This document shows, one piece after another, positions 56,327-64,000 of a stretch of DNA of 64,000 nt. The stretch is from CAWCAL01 sp963695075. Lineage in GTDB: Bacteria; Actinomycetota; Acidimicrobiia; Acidimicrobiales; CAWCAL01. The DNA is taken from assembly GCA_963695075.1 (NCBI GenBank), contig CAVOFR010000008.1, positions 434,001 to 498,000 on the forward strand. Reading direction: 5' to 3'. Position 1 is the stretch's first letter. Every line of letters starts with the position of its first letter. Below the pieces are notes generated by a model, which searched no databases, had not been told where the DNA came from, and saw only the letters and a list, made by a program, of their open reading frames with translations. Position numbers and translations under genes: made by a program.

Positions 56327-58042
56327 TCAGCTGATGACCCGGAACAGTTCCTCGACCGTGGTCAGGCCCATCTTCACCTTGCGCAGACCGTCAGCTCGCA
56401 GCGTGCTCATTCCCTGCTCCACCGCGACCTTCTCGACATCCTCGACCCGGCCCCGATCCAGCACCAGCTCTGCGATCTCCTCGGTGACCGTCAGCACCTC
56501 GTGGATGGCGAAGCGACCCCGGTAACCGGTGTCGCCGCAGGCTTCACAGCCCACCGCCTGGAACGCTGAGAACGAGGACTGGGCGGTAAGCTCGGGCGGC
56601 AGCGCGGCAAGGCTCGTCTCGTCCAGACCGAGCCGATCCAAATGGATCTCGAAGGGCTCGCGGCACTTCTCGCACAGGCGGCGGGCGAGCCGCTGGGCCA
56701 GCACCGCCGAGAGCGCCGACGAGACGAGAAACGGCTCCACCCCCATCTCGATCAGCCGCATCGGTGCCGACGCGCTGTTGTTCGTGTGAAGGGTCGACAA
56801 CACGAGGTGGCCGGTGAGCGATGCTTCGACGGCCATTGTGGCGGTCTCACCGTCACGGATCTCACCGACGAGCATCACGTCGGGGTCGGCCCGCAGGAAC
56901 GAGCGCAAGGCCCGGGCGAAGGTCATGCCCGCCTTCTGATTGACCTGGACCTGCTTGATCCCGTCCATCCGGTACTCGACCGGATCCTCGATGGTGACGA
57001 TGTTGCGGGTCGGGTCCCGGAGCTCGTCCAGCGTCGCATACAGCGTGGTCGACTTCCCCGATCCGGTCGGCCCGGTGACCAGGATGGCACCCCACGGTCG
57101 TTCGTAGGCTCGTCGGTAGCGGTCCAGCTGCTCGGGAAGGAAGCCGATACCGCCGACGCCGACCTGCGCCGTGTTCCTCAGGAGGCGGATTACCGCTGCC
57201 TCTCCGTGGACCGTCGGAATGGTGACGACACGAGCATCACACTCGATTCCACCGCCGGCCGCGGTCAGCCTGCCGTCCTGGGGTAGCCGCCGTTCGGCGA
57301 TGTCGATGTCGGCCATCACCTTCACCCGGCTGATGATCCCGGCTTCGAGTGAACGGGGCGGTGACATCGCTTCGTGCAACACGCCGTCGACCCGGAACCG
57401 GATGCGGAGCTCGTCGGAGGTCGGCTCGATGTGGATGTCCGACGCGCCCTCCTGGATCGCCTTGGCCAGCAGGAGGTCGATGAACTGGACGAGCGGAGCC
57501 TTGTCGTCGCCGCTCGCCACCTCGACGGCCGCCGCGGGATCGATGACCTCGCGGTTCTCGCCGACCGCGGCCTGGATGGTCTCGTGCACTCTGGTGTCCG
57601 AGTGACCCATCCGCTCGATCAGAGCGAGGATCTGGGCCCCCTCGGCCATGACGGGCTTCACCTGGCTGCCGACGAACGACCGCAGGTCGTCCAGCGCCAG
57701 CACATCCACCGGATTGGCCATCGCCACGATGATCAGGGAGTCCTCGCGCCACACGGGGAGTGCCCGATGGCGGGTGGCGAGGTTGGGTGGGACGAGCTGA
57801 GCCAGCTCGATGTCGATCGCGCGATCGTCCAGATCCACGAAGGGGAGATCGAACTGCTCTGCGAGCGCCCGCACGAGGTCGCGCGTCTTGACCAGTCCCT
57901 GTTCGAGAAGGACCTCGCCGAGTCGCTTACCTGTCGATCTCTGGATCTCCAACGCCTTCCCGACCTCGTCATCGCTGACGAGCTCGAGTGCGACAAGGAT
58001 GTCTCCGAGCCGGCGACGCGTAGCTACCTCGACCTGAGCCAT
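56327..58042 (-). CDS. pilB: PilB/GspE-type pilus assembly ATPase
   Basis: A 571-residue protein. The N-terminal MshEN-like domain (R-R-L-G-D-I-L-V-A-L-E-L-V-S and G-E-V-L-L-E-Q-G-L-V, about 9-60) binds c-di-GMP in related proteins. The ATPase core has Walker A G-P-T-G-S-G-K-S-T (about 324-332), an Asp box, Walker B L-V-G-E-I-R-D-G-E and the His box L-S-T-L-H-T-N. A C-terminal tetracysteine C-E-K-C...C-E-A-C binds zinc. It powers pilus extension. The ATG at 58042 is chosen because longer in-frame starts give non-family sequence. Confidence 0.92.
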   Translation of the reverse strand: MAQVEVATRRRLGDILVALELVSDDEVGKALEIQRSTGKRLGEVLLEQGLVKTRDLVRALAEQFDLPFVDLDDRAIDIELAQLVPPNLATRHRALPVWREDSLIIVAMANPVDVLALDDLRSFVGSQVKPVMAEGAQILALIERMGHSDTRVHETIQAAVGENREVIDPAAAVEVASGDDKAPLVQFIDLLLAKAIQEGASDIHIEPTSDELRIRFRVDGVLHEAMSPPRSLEAGIISRVKVMADIDIAERRLPQDGRLTAAGGGIECDARVVTIPTVHGEAAVIRLLRNTAQVGVGGIGFLPEQLDRYRRAYERPWGAILVTGPTGSGKSTTLYATLDELRDPTRNIVTIEDPVEYRMDGIKQVQVNQKAGMTFARALRSFLRADPDVMLVGEIRDGETATMAVEASLTGHLVLSTLHTNNSASAPMRLIEMGVEPFLVSSALSAVLAQRLARRLCEKCREPFEIHLDRLGLDETSLAALPPELTAQSSFSAFQAVGCEACGDTGYRGRFAIHEVLTVTEEIAELVLDRGRVEDVEKVAVEQGMSTLRADGLRKVKMGLTTVEELFRVIS

Positions 58043-58162
58043 GTGGTGCTCATCGGCCTCCGGCTCCCGGTGTTGAGCCACCGAGCGAGCTCCGCTCGGC
58101 AAGATCGCCGTCCCCCGGGTGGGATCGCTCAACTCGGCCTCGGGGCCGCCGATTCTCCTCGT

Positions 58163-59326
58163 GTGGAAACCCCGCCCGAAGCAGACTGGCGCGCCCTCGA
58201 CGACGATGGGCGCGCGTTCCTGAGTGAAGCACTGTCGGCGATCGACGATCCGGCCAGCGGAAGACTGGCCGAGCTGCTCGATGCCGCCGTGGCCGCCGGG
58301 GCGTCGGACCTCCACCTCACCGCGGGGTTGGTGCCGTATCTCCGGGTACGGGGGGTGTTGCGCCCGCTCGCCGGCGCCACCGCGCTCTCGGCGACAGAGC
58401 TGCACCAACTCCTGGAGGCCGCGCTGTCCGCCGAACAGCGATCGACGCTGTCGGCCACCGGCGATCTCGACATCGGGTTGACCCTCGGTCAAGCCGATGG
58501 CCAGGGGCGGCGATTCCGAGTCAACGTCTTCCGTCAGACCGGGACGCTCGCCGCAGCGATCCGCATCGTTCCCTCCCACATCCCGGAGATGGGCGAGCTC
58601 GGCCTGCCCGCGACGATCCAGCGCTTCGTCGAGCTCGACGGAGGCCTGGTCCTCGTCACCGGGCCCACCGGATCAGGAAAGTCGACGACCCTCGCGGCCA
58701 TGACCGAGCAGATCAACCGCACCCGGGCCGATCACATCGTCACGATCGAGGACCCGATCGAGTACCGCTACTCCAGCGCCGCGTCGATCGTCCAGCAGCG
58801 TGAGGTCGGCATCGACACGTGCTCGTTCGCAACGGCGCTGCGCCATGCGCTCCGCCAGGACCCCGATGTCATCCTGATCGGCGAGCTCCGCGACCTGGAG
58901 ACCATAAGGATCGCTCTGACCGCGGCGGAAACGGGCCACGTTGTCTTCGCGACGCTCCACAGCGCCGACGTCACCAGCTCGGTCAACCGGGTGATCGATG
59001 TCTTTCCTGCCGACCAACAGGCCCAGATCCGCTCCCAGCTCGCCCTCTCCATACAGGGGTGCGTCAGCCAGCGGCTGCTCCCGGGCGCCGACGACACCCT
59101 CGCCGTGGCCACCGAGGTCATGGTCGCCACGTCGGCCGTACGCAACCTGATCCGCGACGACAAGCTGCATCAGCTGCGATCGGTCCTGGAGACCGGCGGC
59201 GAACACGGGATGCACACGTTCGATCAGTCCCTCTCCGAACTGGTCAGGCGAAATCAGCTCGATCCGAGTGTGGCCCGTCGGGCCGCCCACAGCGTGTCCA
59301 ACCTCGAGGCCAGGGACCGGCCATGA
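58163..59326 (+). CDS. pilT: PilT-type pilus retraction ATPase
   Basis: A 387-residue protein. It has an N-terminal PAS-like segment with A-G-A-S-D-L-H-L-T-A-G-L-V-P-Y-L-R-V-R-G, Walker A G-P-T-G-S-G-K-S-T-T-L (about 167-177), and the Asp box I-E-D-P-I-E-Y. Walker B is I-L-I-G-E-L-R-D-L-E (consensus GEMRD), with the His box F-A-T-L-H-S-A-D. PilT disassembles pili and drives retraction and twitching. GTG at 58163 is the first start after which the frame has PilT character; no ribosome-binding site is seen. The stop overlaps pilC by ATGA. Confidence 0.92.
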   Translation: METPPEADWRALDDDGRAFLSEALSAIDDPASGRLAELLDAAVAAGASDLHLTAGLVPYLRVRGVLRPLAGATALSATELHQLLEAALSAEQRSTLSATGDLDIGLTLGQADGQGRRFRVNVFRQTGTLAAAIRIVPSHIPEMGELGLPATIQRFVELDGGLVLVTGPTGSGKSTTLAAMTEQINRTRADHIVTIEDPIEYRYSSAASIVQQREVGIDTCSFATALRHALRQDPDVILIGELRDLETIRIALTAAETGHVVFATLHSADVTSSVNRVIDVFPADQQAQIRSQLALSIQGCVSQRLLPGADDTLAVATEVMVATSAVRNLIRDDKLHQLRSVLETGGEHGMHTFDQSLSELVRRNQLDPSVARRAAHSVSNLEARDRP

Positions 59327-60636
59327 CGGCGGCGATGGCCCGATCCCCGTTCCGCCGGCGGCAACAGCAGTCGCCCGGCGATACCGGTACCGCCGTCGTT
59401 GCGTCTCCGCCCGGAGGGGCGGCCACTTTCCGCTACCGGGCGATCGACGAGGACGGTGCGGTCCGAAATGGCCAGCTGGACGGTGATTCCGAAGCCGAGA
59501 CCGTCGCCCGACTGCGCCGCCACGGTCTCAGGCCGGTCTGGGTTCGCCGATCGCGTTCCGCTGCGCTCGGCCACGACTACTCGATGCCGGGGAGGGGGCC
59601 GAAGGTCAAGGGCGGAGAGTTGGCGGTCATGGCCCGACAGTTCTCGACGATGATCAATGCCGGTATCCCCCTGCTACGGACCCTGGAGGTACTGCGCAGA
59701 CAGGCCGACAATCCCCTTCTCGTCAGCACGCTCGAGCAGATGCGTTTCGACATCGAGGCCGGTGACTCCCTGAGCGACGCCGTCAGCCGCCACCCGAGGG
59801 TCTTCGATCGACTCTTCGTCGCCATGATCCGATCCGGGGAGGCGGCCGGAGCCCTCGACATCGTCCTGCTCCAGATCTCCACCACCCTCGAGCGTGCCGT
59901 GGCGATCCGTCAGAAGATCCGCTCGGCCCTGGCCTACCCGACGGCCGTCCTGTTCATGGTGGTCGGCGTGATCATCGCCATGCTGCTCCTCGTGGTCCCG
60001 GTCTTCGCCGGCCTCTATGACGATCTCGGCGGCACCCTGCCTCTTCCGACCCGGCTCCTGGTGGCGGCGTCCGACACGATCACGAACTACGTGCCCTACA
60101 TCGCGATCGGTACCGCGATCGCGGGCTTCGTACTCATCCGGTGGAAACGGACCGATCAGGGCCGGTACCGATTGGACGGGCTGAAACTGCGTCTCCCGCT
60201 CGTCGGCAACCTCCTGCGCAAGAGCGCGGTCGCTCGGTTCGGCCGCACGATGGCCGTGCTCACCAAGGCCGGGGTACCCGTGCTGGAGACCCTGAGGATC
60301 TCCGCCGACACGGTGGGCAACGCCGTCCTCTCCCGGACGCTGTCCGACACCCGCGACGCGGTGCGCAGTGGCGAGCCCATCGCCGCGAATCTCGCCCGGG
60401 GCGAGATGTTCCCGCCGATGGTCATCCAGCTGGTGTCCGTCGGCGAGGAAACCGGCACCCTCGACCAGATGTTCGACACGGTGGGGCGGACATTCGAGGA
60501 GGAGGTCGAGACCTCGGTCGCCGGCTTCGCCGCGCTGATCGAGCCGCTCATGATGGCGCTCATCGGTGTCGTCGTCGGGGGCATGGTGATCGCCCTCTAC
60601 CTACCGATGTTCCGGCTCATCGAGCTCGTTCAGTAG
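59323..60636 (+). CDS. pilC: PilC/GspF-type pilus platform protein
   Basis: A 437-residue inner-membrane protein with two T2SSF domains. The first is M-A-R-Q-F-S-T-M-I-N-A-G-I-P-L-L (about 102-117) and the second is F-G-R-T-M-A-V-L-T-K-A-G-V-P-V-L (about 306-321). Three membrane helices are at about 207-229, 248-266 and 405-430. The N-terminal region has F-R-Y-R-A-I-D-E-D-G, the usual PilC beginning. It couples PilB/PilT rotation to pilin insertion. The ATG overlaps the pilT stop, and the major pilin gene starts 70 bp after the stop. Confidence 0.92.
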   Translation: MTAAMARSPFRRRQQQSPGDTGTAVVASPPGGAATFRYRAIDEDGAVRNGQLDGDSEAETVARLRRHGLRPVWVRRSRSAALGHDYSMPGRGPKVKGGELAVMARQFSTMINAGIPLLRTLEVLRRQADNPLLVSTLEQMRFDIEAGDSLSDAVSRHPRVFDRLFVAMIRSGEAAGALDIVLLQISTTLERAVAIRQKIRSALAYPTAVLFMVVGVIIAMLLLVVPVFAGLYDDLGGTLPLPTRLLVAASDTITNYVPYIAIGTAIAGFVLIRWKRTDQGRYRLDGLKLRLPLVGNLLRKSAVARFGRTMAVLTKAGVPVLETLRISADTVGNAVLSRTLSDTRDAVRSGEPIAANLARGEMFPPMVIQLVSVGEETGTLDQMFDTVGRTFEEEVETSVAGFAALIEPLMMALIGVVVGGMVIALYLPMFRLIELVQ

Positions 60637-60706
60637 AAACCCTCAAGCCCGACCATTCATCGCCGATGGTAAGGCGCATTACCTGACGAATCCGTAGGAG
60701 TACGCA

Positions 60707-61198
60707 ATGAGAGTTCCCATGACGAGCCGATCGGAGAGCAGGTCCTCCGGCGGCGAAGGCGGCTTCACCCTCATCGAGGTGATGGTCGTGGTGTTGATCA
60801 TCGGCGTCCTGCTCGCCATCGGTGTACCCACCTATCTCGGCGCCCGCTCGCGCGCTCAGGATCGTGCCGCCCAGTCGAGCGACCGGGTCGCCCAGTCGAC
60901 CGCCATGGTCATCTTCACCGACGAGGGTGACTTCGGCGACGCGACGACCGCTGCGATGCGGACGGCCGAGCCCAGCCTCACCTGGCTCGCAGCCAACTCC
61001 GCTTCGGCAGACGACAGCCGGGTGAGCATCGCCGCCAACCGCACCGGCACGGAGTGGGGTGCGGCGGCCATGTCCGACTCGGGCACCTGCTTCTACATCC
61101 GCCTCCGCTCGAGCGCGGGGGCGCTGTACGGCAGCTCGGGATCGGCGAGTTGCACCGGCAACTCGGCACTCACTCGAGCCCGCAGCGCCGAGTGGTAA
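60707..61198 (+). CDS. pilA: Major type IV pilin (PilA-like)
   Basis: A 163-residue prepilin. The 18-residue leader ends in G-E-G-G, then F-T-L-I-E-V-M-V-V-V-L-I-I-G-V-L-L-A-I-G-V-P-T-Y-L gives mature residues 1 onward, with N-terminal Phe and Glu5. Two Cys (about 127 and 148) can form the C-terminal disulfide loop. The family role is the pilus fibre subunit. The GTAGGAG sequence 5-6 bases before the ATG is the ribosome-binding site. Its own leader region of 70 bp contains small hairpins, and a very strong hairpin follows. Confidence 0.93.
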   Translation: MRVPMTSRSESRSSGGEGGFTLIEVMVVVLIIGVLLAIGVPTYLGARSRAQDRAAQSSDRVAQSTAMVIFTDEGDFGDATTAAMRTAEPSLTWLAANSASADDSRVSIAANRTGTEWGAAAMSDSGTCFYIRLRSSAGALYGSSGSASCTGNSALTRARSAEW

Positions 61199-61223
61199 TC
61201 CACGACTGACAGACCTGCCGGTC

Positions 61224-61266
61224 ATGGGGACGTTCAGCTGCATCTGATGTAGCTGAACGTCCCCAT
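61224..61266. terminator. Very strong hairpin after the pilin gene
   Basis: ATGGGGACGTTCAGCTGCAT (61224-61243) pairs with ATGTAGCTGAACGTCCCCAT (61247-61266) along all 20 positions. One is a G-T wobble, and the loop is 3 bases (CTG). No T-run follows. It is 25 bp after the pilin stop, probably ends or stabilises the abundant pilin mRNA, and isolates the next gene. Confidence 0.8.
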
Positions 61267-61305
61267 AACCCGTTCAGGACACCGCGGAGAAGTACGCTCC
61301 GACCG

Positions 61306-63477
61306 GTGAGCGTCGCTCTGGACCGGAAGGAGATCCCGTCACCTCGCCCGCCCGGGCGGCGGCGTCGCAACCCTGCCCTCGACGGCTACCGGGGGGCCGC
61401 CCTGGTGGGGATGATGGCCTGGCACGCCGGGATCGACGTCGTCCGGGGCGGATTCGCCCGGATGACCATCTTCTTCGTTCTCTCCGGCTTCCTCGCCACT
61501 CTCTCCTACCGGCGAGTGTGGAAGAGCGGGAGGTCGGGGGCGTTCCGACGATTCTGGTCCAATCGGGCCCGTCGCCTTCTTCCGGTGACGCTGATCGGTG
61601 TCGCCACCAGCATCGTCTACACACTGGCGTGGGGCAGTCGGGACATGATCACCGCCCTGCCGGGTGACGTCGCCTCGGTGTTCCTCTACGTCTCGAACTG
61701 GCGGTTCATCGAATCCGGACGCAGCTACGCAGAGCTGTTCGAGCGTCCCTCCGCCCTCCAGCACTACTGGACGCTGTCGCTCGAAGAGCAGTGCTTCATC
61801 CTCCTCCCGGTCGTCCTCGGCGTGGCCGGCTGGCTCTCCAGACGTCGCTATCTGTTCGGTGTCGCCGCGGTGACCGGGTTGGCGGTCGTCCTCGGCGTCC
61901 TCCCCCTCTTCACCCGACCCGACCCCGATACCGCCTACTACGGAACGCACGTCCGGGGCAGCGAGTTCCTGGTCGGTGTGCTGGCCGGTCTCTGGCTCCT
62001 GCGCCGCGGCGGCAGCACGACCGACGACCGCACGCTGCCGAGCATCCGCTTCCTCGGGCTCGGTTCTCTGCTGCTCCTCGCCGCGGTCATGCTCTTCCTG
62101 GATCGCTCGGAGTCCTGGCTGTACCAGGGCGGCATGGCCCTCTTCGCCCTGCCGGCCGCACTCACGCTGCTCGCGGCACTCGACCCGACCACCGCCGTGC
62201 ACCGGATCCTCCGTTGGGCCCCGATCGCCATGCTGGGTCGCTGGGCGTTTCCCATCTACGTGATCCACTGGCCGATCTTCCAGTACGTCGACCGCCAGCT
62301 CGACCTGCCCCGGACCGCCGAGCTCGTCGTCTCCTTCGGCGCCGCCATCGCTCTCGGGGCGGCCCTTCACCGCTGGTACGAACGGCCGCTCATGGAGGCG
62401 GCCCACACCCCGGCCGAGCGACGGGAAGCCGGCCAGTGGCTCGTTCCGGATCGCCCGCTGTTCACCTCTGTCGCCGTCGTCACCGCGGTGCTCATGGCCG
62501 CGGCCTTCCTGCCTGCCGGCTCGCCGCAGTCCGACGTCCTCGATCTCGCCACGCTCCCCCCGGACCCGTTCGCACCCGCCGCTGACCGACCCGGGCCACC
62601 GCCGTCCCAGTCTTCCGAGACTCCCGACCATACCGTGCCGGTCGACGCCTGGGCGGAGGAGGTCACCCTCGCCAACCTGGCCGCCCGCAGCGTGACGGTG
62701 GAAACCGCCCCGGAGATACTCGCCCGTGGCCCGTCCACCCCACTACCGGACAGCGGATCCCGCGCCGACGGCATGGGCCGCCGATTCGCGCTCTACGGCG
62801 GCTCGACCGCGTTCGTGTACGGCTTCCATCTGACCGAGGACCTGTCCGAGCAGGTCACCTGGAGCCCAGCCTCGGCCCGGCTCGGCTGCGGTCTCCTCCG
62901 AGACGTACGCAGGCGCACCACCCAGAGGGAGCTCCCGCACAAGGAGGTCTGCGACGACTGGCCACTGCTGTGGCCGGCCATCGCCATCGAGGCGCGCACC
63001 GAGGTCGTCGGCCTCATGACCGGGGTCTGGGAGACCTACGACATCCAACTCCCGGACGATTCGGAGTGGCGCAGCGTCCTCGAACCCAGCGTCGAAGAGG
63101 CGCTTCGATCCGAGCTGGCCCGGGCCCACCAGAGCTTCGTCGACGCCGGCGTTTCCCTGCTGGTGCTGTTCACGACACCGCAGGTGACCGATGGGGCCGC
63201 CGGAGACTCCCGCCTCGACCGAGGGCTCCCCGACGATCACGACCTGCGGGTCGAGCGCTACAACGTGATCCTGTCGAGCTTCGCCACCGAGCACCCCGAC
63301 GTCACGGTGGTCGACTATGGACGCTTCATCGACGAGTCGTCCGAGGAGCAGCGCAACCAATGGCTCAACGACGGCGTACACCCGACCAGTGAATCGAGCG
63401 ATCTGCTGCTCGAGGAGTACCTCGTGCCGTCCATCGAAGATGCCGTCCGAGGCTGCGCGACTTGCCCGTGGAGCTGA
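61306..63477 (+). CDS. Acyltransferase-3 / SGNH fusion (OatA-type)
   Basis: A 723-residue protein. The N-terminal half (about 25-400) is an acyltransferase-3 membrane domain with about ten helices, beginning L-D-G-Y-R-G-A-A-L-V-G-M-M-A-W-H-A-G with the conserved His. A Pro-rich linker (about 425-445) leads to an extracytoplasmic SGNH domain (about 485-723) with A-L-Y-G-G-S-T-A and, near the end, N-D-G-V-H-P-T carrying Asp-x-x-His. Such fusions O-acetylate cell-wall or exopolysaccharide glycans. The usual G-D-S reads G-G-S here, so the Asp is replaced. The GTG start has GGAGAA about 15 bases upstream. Confidence 0.85.
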   Translation: MSVALDRKEIPSPRPPGRRRRNPALDGYRGAALVGMMAWHAGIDVVRGGFARMTIFFVLSGFLATLSYRRVWKSGRSGAFRRFWSNRARRLLPVTLIGVATSIVYTLAWGSRDMITALPGDVASVFLYVSNWRFIESGRSYAELFERPSALQHYWTLSLEEQCFILLPVVLGVAGWLSRRRYLFGVAAVTGLAVVLGVLPLFTRPDPDTAYYGTHVRGSEFLVGVLAGLWLLRRGGSTTDDRTLPSIRFLGLGSLLLLAAVMLFLDRSESWLYQGGMALFALPAALTLLAALDPTTAVHRILRWAPIAMLGRWAFPIYVIHWPIFQYVDRQLDLPRTAELVVSFGAAIALGAALHRWYERPLMEAAHTPAERREAGQWLVPDRPLFTSVAVVTAVLMAAAFLPAGSPQSDVLDLATLPPDPFAPAADRPGPPPSQSSETPDHTVPVDAWAEEVTLANLAARSVTVETAPEILARGPSTPLPDSGSRADGMGRRFALYGGSTAFVYGFHLTEDLSEQVTWSPASARLGCGLLRDVRRRTTQRELPHKEVCDDWPLLWPAIAIEARTEVVGLMTGVWETYDIQLPDDSEWRSVLEPSVEEALRSELARAHQSFVDAGVSLLVLFTTPQVTDGAAGDSRLDRGLPDDHDLRVERYNVILSSFATEHPDVTVVDYGRFIDESSEEQRNQWLNDGVHPTSESSDLLLEEYLVPSIEDAVRGCATCPWS

Positions 63478-63603
63478 CCACTCCAGCAACGTGATATCCG
63501 GGAGCTCGCTGCCGTACCGGCCTCGGGGTCAGTAGGCTCGTCGCGGCTCGGTCCCCTGGGCTCCGACGCAGGTCGGAATACCGCGACGCAACGGGAGCAC
63601 GAA

Positions 63604-64000
63604 ATGCACACGGCACTGGTCACGGGAGGAGCCGGATTCCTCGGAAGCTCGGTCGTACGCGAGCTCCTGGGCCAGGGTGACACCGAGGTGCGGGTCCTGG
63701 CCCTGCCCGACGAGCCGCTGGACAATCTCGAGGGGCTCGACGTCGATGTCGTTCGCGGCGACGTGACCGACCCCGAGGCGGCCCTGAGCGCCACAGCAGG
63801 GATCGGGACGCTCTACCACTGTGCGGCGATCTACAAGGACTACATGCCCGATCCCACACCGATGTACACGGTCAATCTCCGGGGCACGTTCAACATGCTC
63901 GAGGCGGCCCGACGCAACGACGTGACCACAACCGTGTACACCTCGTCGATCACGGCACTGGGGCGCTCGGGAGCAGACGGCCGGAGCGACGAATCGACAC
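63604..64000 (+). CDS. NAD-dependent epimerase/dehydratase, HpnA-like (3' end outside window)
   Basis: The first 132 codons of an extended short-chain dehydrogenase. The Rossmann motif V-T-G-G-A-G-F-L-G-S lies at residues 6-15, V-R-G-D-V-T-D-P binds NAD, and H-C-A-A-I-Y follows. Y-T-S-S-I-T-A-L-G is the start of the catalytic Ser region. The pattern N-L-E-G-L-D-V-D-V-V-R-G-D and the V-N-L-R-G-T-F-N-M-L-E-A-A block match hopanoid-associated (HpnA) and dihydroflavonol-reductase-like proteins. The catalytic Tyr-x-x-x-Lys lies beyond the window. GGGAG precedes the ATG by 6 bases. Confidence 0.85.
   Translation, partial: MHTALVTGGAGFLGSSVVRELLGQGDTEVRVLALPDEPLDNLEGLDVDVVRGDVTDPEAALSATAGIGTLYHCAAIYKDYMPDPTPMYTVNLRGTFNMLEAARRNDVTTTVYTSSITALGRSGADGRSDEST

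Noticed and set aside
56327..58579. Longer version of the pilB product starting at 58579
   Set aside because: The extra 179 residues are Arg/Gly-rich, overlap the divergent pilT start, and do not resemble PilB; the ATG at 58042 gives the family N-terminus.

Overview
The window is 64 kb of very GC-rich DNA. It is gene-dense and uses ATG, GTG and occasional TTG starts, with many 4-base ATGA/GTGA overlaps. The gene content (CsoR copper sensor, SARP/BTAD regulator, P450 plus TetR pair, PLDc_N and SHOCT small proteins, DUF6325, a monoderm-type type IV pilus locus, PPi-type phosphofructokinase, many alpha/beta hydrolases) points to an actinobacterium, most likely of the class Acidimicrobiia. That placement is inferred from content only. 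I see no rRNA, no convincing tRNA, no CRISPR array, no prophage and no insertion sequence.

Layout. 0-9.5 kb: copper sensor CsoR, enoyl-CoA hydratase, a large SNF2 helicase with a small partner, a P450/TetR operon with a candidate operator, a PLP decarboxylase-like enzyme and a nitronate monooxygenase. 9.5-18.8 kb: a leftward sulfatase, CopA and DtxR-type regulator set, an amidohydrolase, PPi-phosphofructokinase, and a glycosyltransferase-methyltransferase fusion. 18.8-25.1 kb: a zinc/manganese uptake pair without its ATPase, a fused alpha/beta E1 ketoacid dehydrogenase, a divergent hydrolase, and selD. selD has an in-frame TGA at the catalytic position followed by a hairpin, so it should encode a selenoprotein. 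25-29.5 kb: SARP regulator, DUF6544-like protein, pectinacetylesterase-family lipoprotein and small membrane proteins.

29.6-36.4 kb is a leftward operon: a YihY protein, then a receptor with a nucleotide-cyclase-homology domain, an MscS-type channel with a C-terminal cyclic-nucleotide-binding domain, and a second cyclase-homology receptor. The last three genes overlap by 4 bases each. Both cyclase domains have lost expected catalytic residues, which makes this the most interesting candidate signalling module here. 36.4-43 kb holds membrane proteins, Bax-inhibitor-1, carbonic anhydrase, PLDc_N/SHOCT/DUF6325 stress-type small proteins, a TrkH-like/RCK_C protein and an aldo-keto reductase. 43-51.4 kb holds succinate-semialdehyde dehydrogenase divergent from a CoA-transferase, a MobA-MobB fusion, three alpha/beta hydrolases and a universal stress protein.

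51.4-61.2 kb is a type IV pilus locus: PilO and a PilM-PilN fusion leftward, three minor pseudopilin-type proteins rightward, PilB leftward, then PilT, PilC and the major pilin rightward. The window ends with an acyltransferase-SGNH protein and the start of a HpnA-like epimerase.

Several intergenic inverted repeats are more than plain terminators. Two hairpins near 39.4 and 48.7 kb share 32 of 34 bases and differ only by a compensating C-G to G-C swap. Another family carries the word GAAATCTGGTCC followed by a hairpin, near 20.8 and 43.1 kb, and has a REP/REPIN-like layout.
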